NCBI GenBank assembly: GCA_964036045.1
Contig: OZ038378.1
Coordinates: 40,859,228 to 40,923,227 of the forward strand
Direction: 5' to 3'
Origin: Eutreptiella sp. 'Long Island Sound 2002'
Taxonomy: Eukaryota > Euglenozoa > Euglenophyceae > Eutreptiales > Eutreptiaceae
Length of the DNA: 64,000 nt
This document shows, piece by piece, positions 1 to 10,159 of the stretch. The translations under genes and the position numbers were made by a program. How positions within the stretch are numbered: the first letter of the stretch is position 1; each line of letters begins with the position of its first letter. Under the pieces are notes generated by a model. It made no database searches and was not told the DNA's origin. It saw only the letters and a program-made list of their open reading frames with translations.

Positions 1-65
1 CCTGCCAAATACCATCACAAATCAGCCAATCGCGCACAATCAGTTGAAACAACCATCAATCTACC

Positions 66-245
66 ATGGATGATCTACCCAGGATGCGTGAATTCTGCAG
101 GACAAGCAGTGCGCACGGTGCGGGAGGCACCAGACCAAACCACCATTGGTGGTTCTGGTCTGCTGACAGGGAGGGTACTGAGGATGTTGCACAGCAACGC
201 CTCCTGCAGAAGCATTCTGTGTCTAGGGAAAATCAGACTTTCACT
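66..245 (+). CDS. possible first exon of the TPR gene (weak)
   Basis: An ATG at 66 lies in a favourable ACCATGG context and opens a 60-codon frame that ends at a strong donor, GTAAGT, at 246. If the acceptor of the next exon is read as the AG at 879-880, both sides are phase 0 and this segment could join the exon ending at 1165. The better acceptor, CAG at 876-878, gives another phase and would exclude the join. The amino-acid sequence has no recognisable domain. It could equally be non-coding sequence with a chance donor. Confidence 0.2.
131..163. repeat. short perfect-looking hairpin
   Basis: The stretch cagaccaaaccacca is followed at once by its near reverse complement tggtggttctggtctg, giving arms of about 15 bp with a single-base indel and almost no loop. 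It lies inside the weak exon candidate at 66-245, which argues mildly against that exon. Confidence 0.6.
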
Positions 246-878
246 GTAAGTGGGTGGGATCAAAAGAGCCCCCAAAAACTGGAGGGGGGGGGTCTGGGAA
301 AAGGGCTCCATAAACAGGGACCATCATTTCCATTGGAAACAAATACGCTGGAAGGCAATTTCTCCAGCACTGGCCTACCACAAAAAATTCCTGCCACCAT
401 GTCCATCACATGTTGCTAGAATTTGATAGGATGAGTCCTTCTCCCCAGGGTACGCACACACAAGCCTGCCACCGACGCCTGTTACCATTGTTAGCTTTAG
501 GGTTTGGGTTAGGATTTCGGAACACACGGAACCACACCCGAACCATCAGCATGTAACCCCCCCCCCCCCCCTGCTGCAACCTCCTGAAACCCCCAACCTC
601 CCTTGCCCCCTGGGACGCCCTCCCCCCTCCGCCCTTCAGCCACCTCCCCACCTGCCCCCCACCCCAGCCCCACCCCTTCAGTTGAGACCACAGAATTTCC
701 TGAGTTGGTTTTGGGCGGTCATGTCAATTGAGCCCTTCTTGGGGAGGGGCAGGTCTAGCCAAGGGGCTCTATTGACCCCATCCCCCTAAATTCAAAGTCC
801 ATCCACGCCAGTCTGGGTGTGGTAGGGAGCAAGCACGTGTGCAACTTCAGTCCCATTGGCATTTTCTCTGACCTTCAG

Positions 879-1165
879 AGGGTATTCCGCTCAACCCGAA
901 CATGGATGAGGCCGCCCTGCATGCCACACGGAGATGTGTGTTGTGGGTGTCGGAGGCCCAGCCCAGCATTGATGCATTAGACATGATTGAGCAGCTGCAG
1001 TCGGACTTCCAGCTGGTCGAGCACACACACCCCAACGAAGCCATCGACCTCCTGCAGCGCCTTTGGGAGCTCAAGAAGGAGTGCTTTGGACCCAGGGCAA
1101 GCGAGACAACGGAGTCAGGGCTGCAGCTTGTTGAGTTCCGGAACAGAATCGCCCAGGTCCAGTTT
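879..1165 (+). CDS. TPR protein gene, internal exon (95 codons)
   Basis: First of four exons that join in phase. A pyrimidine-rich tract ends in CAG at 876-878, and the exon ends before GTATGT at 1166, a strong donor after a complete TTT codon (phase 0). The open frame runs without stops from 881. It is helical and rich in Glu, Leu and Gln (for example MIEQLQSDFQLVEH, then AIDLLQRLWELKKECFG), as expected of the N-terminal helices of a TPR-type protein. The frame stays open upstream of the ATG at 902 as far as the acceptor, so this is probably not the start of the protein and earlier exons are missing or lie in 1-878. No ligand or partner can be inferred. Confidence 0.65.
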
Positions 1166-2740
1166 GTATGTGCATTTTTGAAGGGAAGTGGTGAAGTGGT
1201 GATGCAGACGGGATGGGGGTGTGGGCAAGGCAGCTGGAAGTAGATAAGAGATGGATGAGAAGCCTAGATGGGGGCAGTTGGCACCCAACATCCGAAATAG
1301 CCTCAAGTCTCTGATGCTGTTAAAATTCTGACCCCAACGAAGTGTACAACATGCTTAAAGTGGGCTCATCATCGGGACCAAATATGTATGCCTTCCTCAC
1401 AGCCGCATTGGGTCCCTGTCATCAATAGTATAGAGCACACGTGCACGTGAACAGAGCTGCAGAGGAGTGATGTTGATGGCGAACACTATGACATTGTTTC
1501 AATGCTTTTTTGCGTCACACAGAGTGGGATGCATCCCCCCGGGGCTGGGACCACACACAGCAAATGTGGACACACAGTCCTGGAGGCCACTGTGCATGGC
1601 AACAAGGTGCAGCTGAAAGTCAACTGGATGGGCCTCCGGGCAATACTGGGGCCTCCATGTCGCACTGGCATGGCCTGATGTTGGCCATAGGCCGACCAGC
1701 TTCCCTGATTCCCTTGACAGGCATTGCTGCTGCTGTGGTCTGGGAGGCTTGGTGGCCCGGATGCTGCATTGCCCAGATCCGCGGCAGCTGCCACCTGCCC
1801 CCGCCGCTGTGGGCAGAAGCACACGTATCCTGCCCAGGGGTGTGTTTGTAGTGTGCAGGGGTGTCATGCACGCACAGAGGTACAGGGGCGGTAAGGGCTG
1901 TTGCCATGGTGGCCCCAGCTGCGGTATTTTCCACCTGAGCATGCACGCCACCCCACGCACGCGCCTATCACCCGGGCACTCATGATCTGCAATTCATGAA
2001 GAGATCAACACCGACTGACATTGAGGGAGTACCAGACAAAATGCGTGCATGGCGGGTATACTGCGTTGTTGCATGAACCATTTCCATTAATTTAGAGGGT
2101 AATGCATGCAGTTGGTCGAGCAAAAGGCCATAAATTGTGTGTGTACAACCTTTTGTTTATTGTCCTGGACAGCAATTTCTCTTTCATGGCTTCCCAGTGG
2201 TGTGACTGTCATGTACACACGTTCTACTGGTGCCCAAGTTGCAGCCACTGTTAAAGTGGTGTCTGGATGTGGGAAGTTTGTGGCGATCAAGTATAAAATT
2301 AACGGCCAAGTTGTTCATCACCCACGGGCACCAGCACACTGAATTGAATGACACGTGCAAAGTCCACAGCCAGGAATTACCAGGAAACCTCCACAAACCA
2401 CAGGCCTTAAGTAGCAAACAACCACACACCACCAAGAACTACCAGCACACATCCTAGAACTACCAACACACATCCTGACACCAGCAAGATACGAGCAAAT
2501 AACCATGAGGAAGTACCCCAAAGCAGCCAAAAGTCATCGGGTATTCCCGTGAGCCATCCAGCAAGTAGTAGCCAGCATCTAGGAAGTAATCGCCAGCCAC
2601 CAAGCTACACCCTCCCGCCTTTGCACTGCGGTCGGTTGGTGGTTGTTGAAGTGCCAGATCCACGAGGTTTTCCGGGATGTGGGCCCAAGGGTGAGGGCCG
2701 CCAGAAGTTGATGCACGTGGATGGTATTCGTAGCGCGCAC
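1166..2740. other. intronic sequence, no confident feature
   Basis: I see no convincing gene here. ORFs of 60-150 codons on both strands overlap each other with Cys/Pro/His-rich, non-protein-like composition. A 21-bp near-duplicate (aactaccagcacacatcct, then aactaccaacacacatcct) sits at about 2435-2478. By the TPR exon model this is part of a 13.97-kb intron. Confidence 0.5.
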
Positions 2741-2759
2741 GCACTTTGTAGGGTAGAAA

Positions 2760-3055
2760 AAATTGTATTGGGGAGTACTACAAAGCTGCGCAAAAAAAAA
2801 ACATGACTGCATGATTTGTTCGTACTCGTGCTTGCTACAAAAACCAAATTACGTGATGTACGATTCTTTACAACTCACATTCACCGCAAAAAAGTTTACA
2901 CAGACTACAATTTTCTTGGACTCACGTTTACCGCGAAAAAATTTGTATGATGGTACAATTTTTTCTGCTTGGGTTTACTGCAAAAAAAAATACTCGTTAT
3001 ACAATGTTTTTGTGCCCGTGTTTACCGCAAAAAAGTTTTACTCGCACTAATGATT
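2760..3055. repeat. degenerate A-rich repeat of about 48 bp
   Basis: Four imperfect units carry a core of the form tttaccgcaaaaaagttt near 2885, 2930, 2977 and 3022, about 47 bp apart, with TACA/CTCG-rich linkers. The same core returns at about 3590-3760. The spacing and shared core suggest an old tandem array. Confidence 0.55.
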
Positions 3056-3084
3056 AAAAGAAAATAAAATTGGTGGCTACTAGC

Positions 3085-3425
3085 CACTTCTAATTTCAGC
3101 CAATTTGCCCACATGTGGGCCCCCAAGACAGCATGAGTGATTTAGCCATTTATGCTTCTCTGCGCTCGGTGCTAGGTACTCCCAGGACGGCAGTGTTTAT
3201 GTAGCCATTTTGCCCACTCCCGGGCCCCTGAGATGGCAGGGGGAAAGTATCCAGTTCCTATTTCCTCTCCGGGCACCGGAGACCTGCCAGACACAAAGGG
3301 TTATGTCGCCACTCCCCATTTCTTCCCCACACTAGGTATTGGGGACACCCAAGACGTCAGGCGTTATCTAGCCATTTTGTCCACATGCAGCCCCCCCGAG
3401 ACTGCAAGTGTTAAGTAGCCACTTC
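3085..3425. repeat. degenerate minisatellite of about 70 bp
   Basis: About five diverged units share the order agccattttgcccac, then a GGGCCCC-type palindrome, then gacggca, then gtgttatgtagcca. Examples lie near 3100, 3165, 3210, 3290 and 3370. It separates the two blocks of the A-rich repeat. Confidence 0.5.
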
Positions 3426-3584
3426 CAATTTCCTGCTTCTCTTTGCTAGCTAGCCTTCATGAGACCTTTGTATTCTTGTGTTGGCCAAGTTCCAATTGAT
3501 TGGTGGCCACAAAGCATTTTGTGCCACTATGCGGTGCCGTATCAAACCAGCAATTGTACAGATTGCAATACAAGCTTTTCCCCA

Positions 3585-3765
3585 AAAATCTTTTACTTGC
3601 CTTTGCAGCCTAACAAAAAACTGCACGACCTTGCCGCAAAAAAATTACACGCACCGACTTTTTTTGTTTTGAAGTGTTCCATTTTTTAAACTTACACAAT
3701 TTTACTGCAAAAAAAATTACACACGCTTACCGCAAAAAATATTGAATGCGCACAAGTTTTCGTAC
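3585..3765. repeat. second block of the A-rich repeat
   Basis: Further copies of the ccgcaaaaaa core with acac-rich flanks lie near 3635, 3705 and 3733. They match the block at 2760-3055 and suggest the minisatellite between them interrupted one array. Confidence 0.45.
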
Positions 3766-3848
3766 AAGTTACATATTTCACCTAGCGTGCCCCTTGCTAG
3801 TGGAGGCCAACATGGTATTGCAAACAAGTGCCGGGTTCTAGTGTGTAG

Positions 3849-4037
3849 TTGCACATGCACTTGGTGCATGACAACAAGAGAGCCATGGACAACCTAGTGG
3901 CGGTGTACGCGTTCTTGTGGCGACCCAAGGAAAACGAAGAGCACTGGAAGGTGATCTTGGCCTACCTGGCCCCTTGGGCATTGCCTCATGCCGACCTTCA
4001 CTTCCACATGTCCATCTCAAGGGATTATTTATGGTAG
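3849..4037 (+). pseudogene. unidentified ORF fragment
   Basis: A 62-codon frame of protein-like composition (MDNLVAVYAFLWRPKENEE, then HWKVILAYLAPW) ends at TAG. Protein-like sequence seems to continue in another frame (VVRKVVVDPLAALATV) to about 4150, so a frameshift near 4035 is likely. I do not recognise the family. It lies just upstream of a zinc-finger fragment on the same strand and may belong to the same decayed element. Confidence 0.3.
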
Positions 4038-4256
4038 TTCGCAAGGTGGTGGTGGACCCGTTGGCAGCTTTGGCCACGGTGATGGGTTGGAACCACAAAA
4101 ACCAACATAGGAGGGAACGGATCATGCATTGTGTGTCCACCAAGCCCGTCCAAACACATTTCCGGTTTCTTCTGGGACTACTAATGGTACTACTAATGTT
4201 GTTCCCTCTCCACTTGCTGCGGCTGCTGATAGTAAAGTGAGTTTTGCAGCTACCAA

Positions 4257-4706
4257 TTGCTGTTGTTGTTGGCACTATGCAAAGCAAGGAAGCCTGAGCA
4301 CAAACAGGGGAGACCGAAGACTCTAGAGATCATCACAGTGGATGGTTGTGTGGCAAAGTATGAGAACTATGGGATGTGCAACAATAATGGAGTTCTATTT
4401 TGCCGGCCATGTGGGCAAAAATTGGACTACATAAGAAGCGGCCTAATTGCAACGCTTATCACATGGGATGTCATAACACGAAATGCACTGCCCATAGTTC
4501 CCACAAAGGCCAACTGTTTTGCCTACAGGGTATGGAGAGCGAGAAACACTATGCCAAACCACAGCAACACAAGCCAATGAACGAGCAAAACAATGGAAGC
4601 CATCAGGCTACATTAGATAAAGAGTGGGAAACGAAGTACAGGGCTAATATAGAGACTTTGGACTGTACAAAACGTGACAGTTTTCAGCATGCAATCATGT
4701 GGCAGT
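4257..4706 (+). pseudogene. BED/CGGBP1-like zinc-finger fragment, frameshifted
   Basis: The frame opening at 4257 contains NNGVLFCRPCGQKLDYIR, which resembles the Cys-x2-Cys half of BED-type fingers found in hAT transposases and CGGBP1-like proteins (aromatic-C-x2-C, then LD-x-x-R). The expected His-x-His part appears only in another frame (NAYHMGCHNTKC), so a frameshift near 4440 is inferred. The second frame continues to 4705 with QATLDKEWETKYRANIE, the kind of linker that follows such fingers. No intact transposase core follows. A decayed hAT-like element is the most likely reading, but the match is by eye. Confidence 0.4.
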
Positions 4707-5109
4707 AACTGTGGACTCCAAGCAAACAAGGCAACAAGCCGAAGGATGACCAGACATTCTTAGACGAGTTGTATTCGTTTTTTCCATCAAAGGACCGAAA
4801 TTTGGCCGTGATCCACCAGTGGCATCCATGTGTTCATCCTACAATTGGGTGGCCACATGTGTGGCAAAACATAGGCAGAGACATACACGTGGCCAAGTGT
4901 CGTCAAACAAGAGAGAACCTAAAGTTTGCAACACTCAAACTCTGGTTTTGCACAGTTCGTTGTTTTGTATTTAGTTTCTTGTTCTCTTACCCTGCAACGG
5001 CGTCTCACATGTCTTCCCCTCCAGCTTCACGGATCATCCATTGGGTGATACTCATGCGAAGTGGGCCGCAGTGGCCCGGCTCATGATGTACTTTCCCTCA
5101 GTCTATTAG

Positions 5110-5605
5110 ATGATATGTGGACAACTTGGGGGACAACAAGCAGCCGTGGCGAGTGGAATTTGCGGCTTCAGTGAAATTTCGGGGGCACCAGAGGATGTGT
5201 TGGAGGCGACAACGTGCTATTGCGCCCCGGAGAACCTACGCCTAGACGTGGCGGGCAAACAATTCGTAGGGACCGAGTCACCTTCGCAACCGAGCAATCC
5301 AGCAGATCAAACGATGCGGGAGCTATTAGATCGGGTTCCGCCTCAAAAGCATGCTTTGGAAACCCTCACCAAGAAGTTGAATGCAGGTGAAGGAGGGTAA
5401 CAAGGACGGCGCTATTCCTCCCTTTTACTGGTTAGAGTTCGAGAAGGTTTCAGCACTCCCGTCTAAGCACCAAGGGTTGGTCAAGGCTCTGGATGTTTTG
5501 CACAATGTGTTAATGGGGGTCCACTCCGACGGAGGTCGAATGCACAAGAGAGTGGACTACGGCCAAGCAGAGTTCATTCCCAGTACCAGATGGGGTGCAA
5601 CATGA
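5110..5605 (+). pseudogene. unidentified plus-strand ORF in two frames
   Basis: A 96-codon frame (5110-5400) containing DQTMRELLDRVPPQKHALE is continued in another frame from about 5385 to 5605 by FYWLEFEKVSALPSKHQGL and LVKALDVLHNVLMGVHSDGG. The switch lies at gcaggtgaag, which could be a frameshift or an acceptor-like AG. Composition is protein-like throughout. It ends tail to tail with the minus-strand pseudogene that follows. I do not recognise the family. Confidence 0.35.
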
Positions 5606-7073
5606 CCAATTCCTTCGCCGATCGGTAGTGCTCCTCCCTCTGCAAGTGCGCGATGGCCCGTAAGTGCGTTGCGAGTGTGTCCTTGGAGGATGACTGCCAA
5701 GGTGGCCCCACTAGTGCATTGAAGTCCTCGTGTGGATTCGCCCACTTGATCCCTCACCACCGGCAGGCGGCGTCATCCCATAATCGGATCCCGGATTTAT
5801 GGGTAAAGGCCCCCTTTTGTGTTTCATCCAACGCGCCTTCTGCGCCCATCAGCATCCTTGTCGCCCTCCCTTGGATGCCATGACTCCATCACTCGAACGG
5901 TGGACATGCCACAAACGAGGCCTCGGTCCCCTTGTCTATTTTTACGACAGGATTTGCAGTTGTTGCTCTGCCATTACGGACCTCAAATTTGCTGCCCATA
6001 GCTTGCACTCAACGCACAATTTCATCCTTCGGAACATGTATTTCCCCACTATTTACCGGCGCACTTTGCAGGATGTCGGTGTCCAGGGCCGCTCCCATCT
6101 TGCCTCCTTGAAATTGTGAACAATACACCTTCAACACCGACGACATGACGGACCACAGAGTTTTTACTTGGGAGTTGCACATTACGGCAAACGGGTGAGA
6201 GACATGTGTCATGGGTTCCTTCGCACCATTGGTTGCCGGTGCAGACGGCACCTAGGGTGACACATCACCCGAAGCCATACACTCCTTGTACTATAGAAGG
6301 GCACCCGCCTCAACACTCCATGGGGCCGTCATTGCGGTCAAGGCAGTGATGGATATGGAGTGGGTCAAGCCCCTCATCAACCAGGGGAAGGGTTGGTATG
6401 CTTCCGTGGAGCCAAAAATAGTCGAAGGTTGTTCACCGAAGACCTGGGACCCTATATGACGGCGTAGCTAGGGTGGATCAAGAAACACGGCTCAACAAGA
6501 GAAAAGGGATCCGTCTTCATTTGCACCTTTGAATATCTCCGGCCATCGGGTTGAAGTTGGGTTGTTGATGCACACACATATCACACACCCAATTCCTCGG
6601 GTCTCCAAATTCGGTGTTTTCAAGTCACCACAGCTTGTTTCAACCCCTTCACTCTTCAATGTGTCATCCTCTAGGCGATCGTAGTACCATTGCTTCTTAT
6701 GCCCCACGGCCCTCTGTATGCTACTGAGGGAGGTGCAGACCAGCTATCCCCCTTGTCTAGCAGCCCTAATCCGCTCAAGTTGTGCGCCTTGGCCCCGGAG
6801 TCGCGGGGTAGTGTGGACTGCGACATGCAAGGCGGTCCTGCGCACTCGTGCCCCGCCGGTTCACGCCGCACCGTGCGCTTTGTTGTTGGTGACTGCTCGC
6901 GCATGGGATGGCCTAGTGTTGCTAGCCGCCGGTGGCATGGCACTCGTGGCGGGTTGCCTACTGCCTCTCCGTCGCACGGCCAACGGTGCGCACTTGCTTG
7001 CTGACGGGGCAACCCCGGTGTCCCTACCTCCGGTGGCCGGCCTTCCGCCTCTAGTTAGGGCGGTTGCAGCCAC
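5574..7073 (-). pseudogene. long minus-strand frame with ten stops and no visible frameshift
   Basis: One reading frame can be followed from 7073 down to about 5574 with protein-like composition (QRAVGHKKQWYYDRLEDDT, VKTLWSVMSSVLKVYC, VQAMGSKFEVRNGRATTA, AKELVMLHPIWYW). It is broken only by in-frame stops at 6863 (TGA), 6746 (TAG), 6494 (TGA), 6470, 6293 and 6254 (TAG), and 6011, 5891, 5756 and 5576 (TGA). I see no place where the frame must change. A GC-rich open continuation reaches about 7370 but is hard to separate from chance. The family is unknown. Either an ORF decayed mainly by point mutation or a frame in which some stops are read as sense would fit. Confidence 0.4.
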
Positions 7074-7690
7074 GCCGGAAGTGTTCTAGCCGTTGCGGCA
7101 TCCATCTAGTGCACCTTGTGCTGTGTTTCGCGCCCCGCTGCCTGCACGCCGGTCATGGGGGTGCCCAATGCCGCGTGCCAATGGTCCTGCACGGATGCGC
7201 TCCTCCGCCGACGTCACTAGGTTCGCCTCCTCCTCGTCCACGGTGATCGCCTCTGCGGTAGGCACTTGTATGGGTGAAAGGGCTCCATCCCCGGACCGAC
7301 CAGCGGGCAGTAGTCGAACGCAAAGTAGTCGTGTGCCGGCCCCTGCCTGGGTGCGCCAGCCGTGTGCCTAGTGCCCTAACAAGAGCCACTAATTTAAGCT
7401 CTACTGGTAAGGTCGATAGATGGTGAAAGATCGTGAGGAATTGGATGCATTATGTCCAACACAATAGTGCAGTGTATTCAACACATAGGACCACCGATGA
7501 TAGAGCTATTACAATTTGTAAATTATGTAGGTGCTCGCTCCCAAAGGATGCACCATATGCCGCGCCGTCCTCTGTTTGTGTCATTGGCACCCATGCATGA
7601 CATCACTTGGTGCATGTTTGCATTACTGGCCCGAAGGCCCTTTTGAGCCGGCCATTTTTCACACACACCCGGGGGGAGGGGGGGGGTCCG

Positions 7691-7987
7691 ATGCCGCCGA
7701 CCTACTTGCTCCAACACTTGAAGCACCCGATCCTGAGCTGGGAGTATGCCCTTTAAGCATTCACACGATTTTATGAGCACGTCCCCTTCAACGTGCTAGA
7801 GGTAAGGCCCAGGGTCTATGAGTTTCAAGATAGCGTGTCCAAAGAAACACTCCAGATGAGGCACTAGGGGCAAATCGCTTACCACAGTAAGCATCCTTGT
7901 ACGTTGGTTGTTGATGGAAAAAAATCAGTACACATCCTCGACAACTCAAACCACCGGTTTTCATCAACATGCAGCCCCACATTGATC
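7691..7987 (+). pseudogene. unidentified plus-strand ORF fragment with TAA and TAG stops
   Basis: After a poly-G tract the plus strand carries TYLLQHLKHPILSWEYAL, then TAA (7754), then FYEHVPFNVLEVRPRVYEF, then TAG (7865), then HPCTLVVDGKKSVHILDNS, ending at TAA (7988). Hydrophobic and charged residues alternate as in real protein. Gln (CAA, CAG) would fit both internal stops. The family is not recognised. It probably belongs to the same decayed-element cluster as its neighbours. Confidence 0.35.
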
Positions 7988-8040
7988 TAACAAAAACCAG
8001 CGCGTCCTATAGATTAAAGCAATGTTCAAAAATGTGTTTG

Positions 8041-8069
8041 TCTGTGCGTGTGTGTGTGTGTGTGTGTGT
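8041..8069. repeat. (GT)n microsatellite
   Basis: An almost pure GT dinucleotide run of about 14 units starts after tctgtgcg. Confidence 0.9.
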
Positions 8070-8568
8070 TGAAGGGCAAGGGCGCTTTTCCACGCACCGC
8101 GGATCCGCACCTGCGGGATTTCAAAGGACAAGCCCACCAACAAAGTTTCGGGCTGGTGCTGTCATGCAAAAAACCAAAGCCACAACTTGGCAGCAAAGGA
8201 GTCCAAAGCCGTGGCAAAAAAAACAAAAAAAAATTGGTAACTCCAAAATCCCGGGCCAGCAGCCAACCCCTACCCAAAATAGCAACGGACAAGTCTAGAG
8301 TAATTCCATGAACCTAGGTTCACAACACACGAAGTTGCACATTCTCCGGCGAACGGTCCCAGCGACCGTCAGTCCACCACGATCTCCATGTCCTTCCCAC
8401 CTTGGTTTTTGCTATCCCCTCCGGCCTTCCTCTAGCATCGATTGGGGCTCTCAACGCCCATTCCAGCCTGTACAACATCCCTACCAGCATGGATTTCCAC
8501 TTTGGCCCACTTCGCCCCCACTGCGGCACTCAATTCTACAGCCCCTAGTGCTAGCGGCTCCTCGTTCA

Positions 8569-8576
8569 GGTACCGC
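8569..8576. repeat. left copy of candidate target-site duplication
   Basis: ggtaccgc, repeated exactly at 9358-9365. Part of the word (GGTACC) is itself a palindrome, so 6 bp is the minimum and 8 bp the maximum shared length. Confidence 0.6.
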
Positions 8577-9357
8577 CCCGGGGGGGGGGGGGTGACCCCT
8601 CGGTTCTGGACGCCAACTACCCCCCCAACTAACTGTTGGCCGGAGGCCCCTTGGGGGGGGGGATGGGGGGGGTTCAAGCAGGGGCGAATGGGGGGGGGGG
8701 TCCTAGGAGGGGCTTGTGGGGGGGGGCTCCGGGAGGGTCGGTGTGGGGGGAGGGGTCCAGGTGGGGCAAATATTGGGGTGGGGTGGGGGGGATCCAAGTG
8801 GCACGATTTGGGGTGGGTGGGTGGGGAGGGAGGGGGGCACAGGCTCACCTTACCTCCCCTTGCCCTCCCTAACCATACCATCACCATAAACCTAACCCTA
8901 ACCTTTGCAGCCAGCTAGTATGGCCATGCCAGCCATGTTGATTGGGTGGAACAAGATGCCCCAAATTTCGTTCATGGCTGCTTTTGCCACATCATTGCTC
9001 TCCATTTTGGACCCCAACACTCACTCTGACCCTAGCCTAGGGTGAGAGCCATGGCTAGGGTTAGGGCGAGGGTTAGGGTTAGGTGTAGGGATACGAGTAG
9101 GCTGAGGGTTGGGGGTGGGCGTTAGAGTCAAGGTTGGGTTTAAGGATAGTGTTGGGGTGCAAATTGGATAAAATTTGCCTTAGGGCACCTTTGCTTTTTG
9201 GTGTTCATGGAGCATCAGGCGCCTTTGGCGCCCATGGACGCCTGAGGGCAACACCTTTGGCAACTAACTGTTGGCCGAAGGCCCCTAGGGGGGGGGTGGG
9301 GGGGGCAGGGGAAGTTGGCGTCCTAGGACCCGCGGAGTCGCCCCCCCCCCCCCCGGC
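8575..9357. mobile_element. non-autonomous TIR element with G/C-tract termini
   Basis: The sequence is bounded by identical ggtaccgc at 8569-8576 and 9358-9365, a candidate target-site duplication of 6-8 bp. The ends are imperfect inverted repeats of about 50 bp. Both read inward from GGTACCGCC through a long G run, then a gacccct/gactccg variant, to ggacgccaact. Removing the element and one duplication restores an uninterrupted minus-strand frame. A direct repeat of about 60 bp (aactaactgttggccg, then aggcccct and a G run) lies at about 8630 and 9262. There is no ORF of note inside. The duplication length would fit a hAT-like origin, but no transposase is present to confirm it. Confidence 0.65.
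8886..9090. repeat. interstitial telomere-like tracts in opposite orientation
   Basis: Cctaaccctaacc at about 8888-8902 on the plus strand is followed about 160 bp later by ggctagggttagggcgagg and gttagggttaggtg (about 9052-9085). Both lie inside the TIR element. The motif is TTAGGG-like, not the TTTAGGG of land plants. The tracts are short and imperfect, so they are not a telomere. Confidence 0.55.
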
Positions 9358-9365
9358 GGTACCGC
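9358..9365. repeat. right copy of candidate target-site duplication
   Basis: Exact match to 8569-8576. Joining the flanks across one copy gives the minus-strand codons CCA GTT ACG CGG TAC CTG AAC in the frame of the host ORF. Confidence 0.6.
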
Positions 9366-10159
9366 GTAACTGGATGTTGACCACAAGTCATACGCCGAGA
9401 TTGCTTTCGCTTGACCTTGCAATGTCAGAAAGGCCACGGAAGGGGGCAATCATTGGTGAAGACAAAATTTCGGGAGTGGCATCCACTTGGCAGTTGTGCG
9501 ATGCGAGCACCATCGAACCCACCACTGTCCGACGTCGATGGCAAACCCATCCATTTGAGCACCATCTCGCCAGCACTGCCATCCATGTTCTCGTATTCAC
9601 TCCCAGCGAGAGCCTTGGCGATCCTCTCCACGAGATGGTCATCAATGGGTCATTTGCATCACCTTCATCATCCACGGGCAGTATTACGCTTTGTTTGTAG
9701 CCGCGTCAACACTCCAAGGGCACAACATTGTTCTTCGGCAACATTTGGAACTAAGAGCAAGAGCAAGTCCTGCTTCGATGCTTTAGTTCTATTGGTGCAA
9801 AGCAAAGTTGGCGGTTCCTTATCTCAGACCTTCTCTCCTAGCGTGCCACAGAGTACAACTTCAAACAATAGGGGGACAGCCCGTGGGCACACAAATGGGC
9901 GCCTGCTAATTCTGTGTCCTACACAACACACCACCAATCGTGTGCCTTGGTTCTTGACCGGCTGCCCCAAACCGATTATCAGGCTGTGAAGCAACTCTCC
10001 CATTTTGTTATACCAACTGTCCCGTTATCCATGGTTGTCATGCATCCTTTTCAAGCCCCCATACTGCCCATGCACATTGTCACAAACTGTGCAAGCATAG
10101 TGTTTCAATTTTTTTGGACTTGCCTCCGTGCCAAGGAATATTTCTACCGCTGAATAGTT

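Larger units (their letters stand above)
8273..10151 (-). pseudogene. zinc-finger ORF interrupted by a TIR element and by nonsense codons
   Basis: Just inside an acceptor-like attcag (minus strand, ending near 10152) is KHYACTVCDNVHGQYGGLK followed by RMHDNHG, a C-x2-C...H-x2-H finger. The same frame continues with MGELLHSLIIGLGQPVKNQG, ISRRPFVCPRAVPLLFEVV, DLLLLLVPNVAEEQ and VERIAKALAGSEYENMDG. It is broken by stops at 10027 (TAA), 9826, 9670, 9667, 9661, 9652 and 9427 (all TGA). At 9364 a 783-bp element is inserted. Beyond it the frame resumes without shift (YLNEEPLALGAVELSAAVG), then meets stops at 8434 and 8371. Four of the TGA codons fall within seven codons and would form an Arg-rich patch if derived from CGA. 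The family is unidentified; a transposon-encoded or multigene-family protein is plausible. Confidence 0.5.

Noticed and set aside
8048-8311. ORFs over the (GT)n run
   Set aside because: Val/Cys dipeptide text from the microsatellite.
8886-9090. A chromosome end
   Set aside because: Only two or three imperfect TTAGGG-like units per tract, in opposed orientation, inside an internal element.
5574-10151. A non-standard genetic code (TAG as Gln, TGA as Trp or Arg)
   Set aside because: Tempting because stops fall in otherwise good frames, but the TPR exons need no recoding, and a cluster of TGA at would-be CGA codons is better explained by C-to-T decay. Kept only as an alternative to test.
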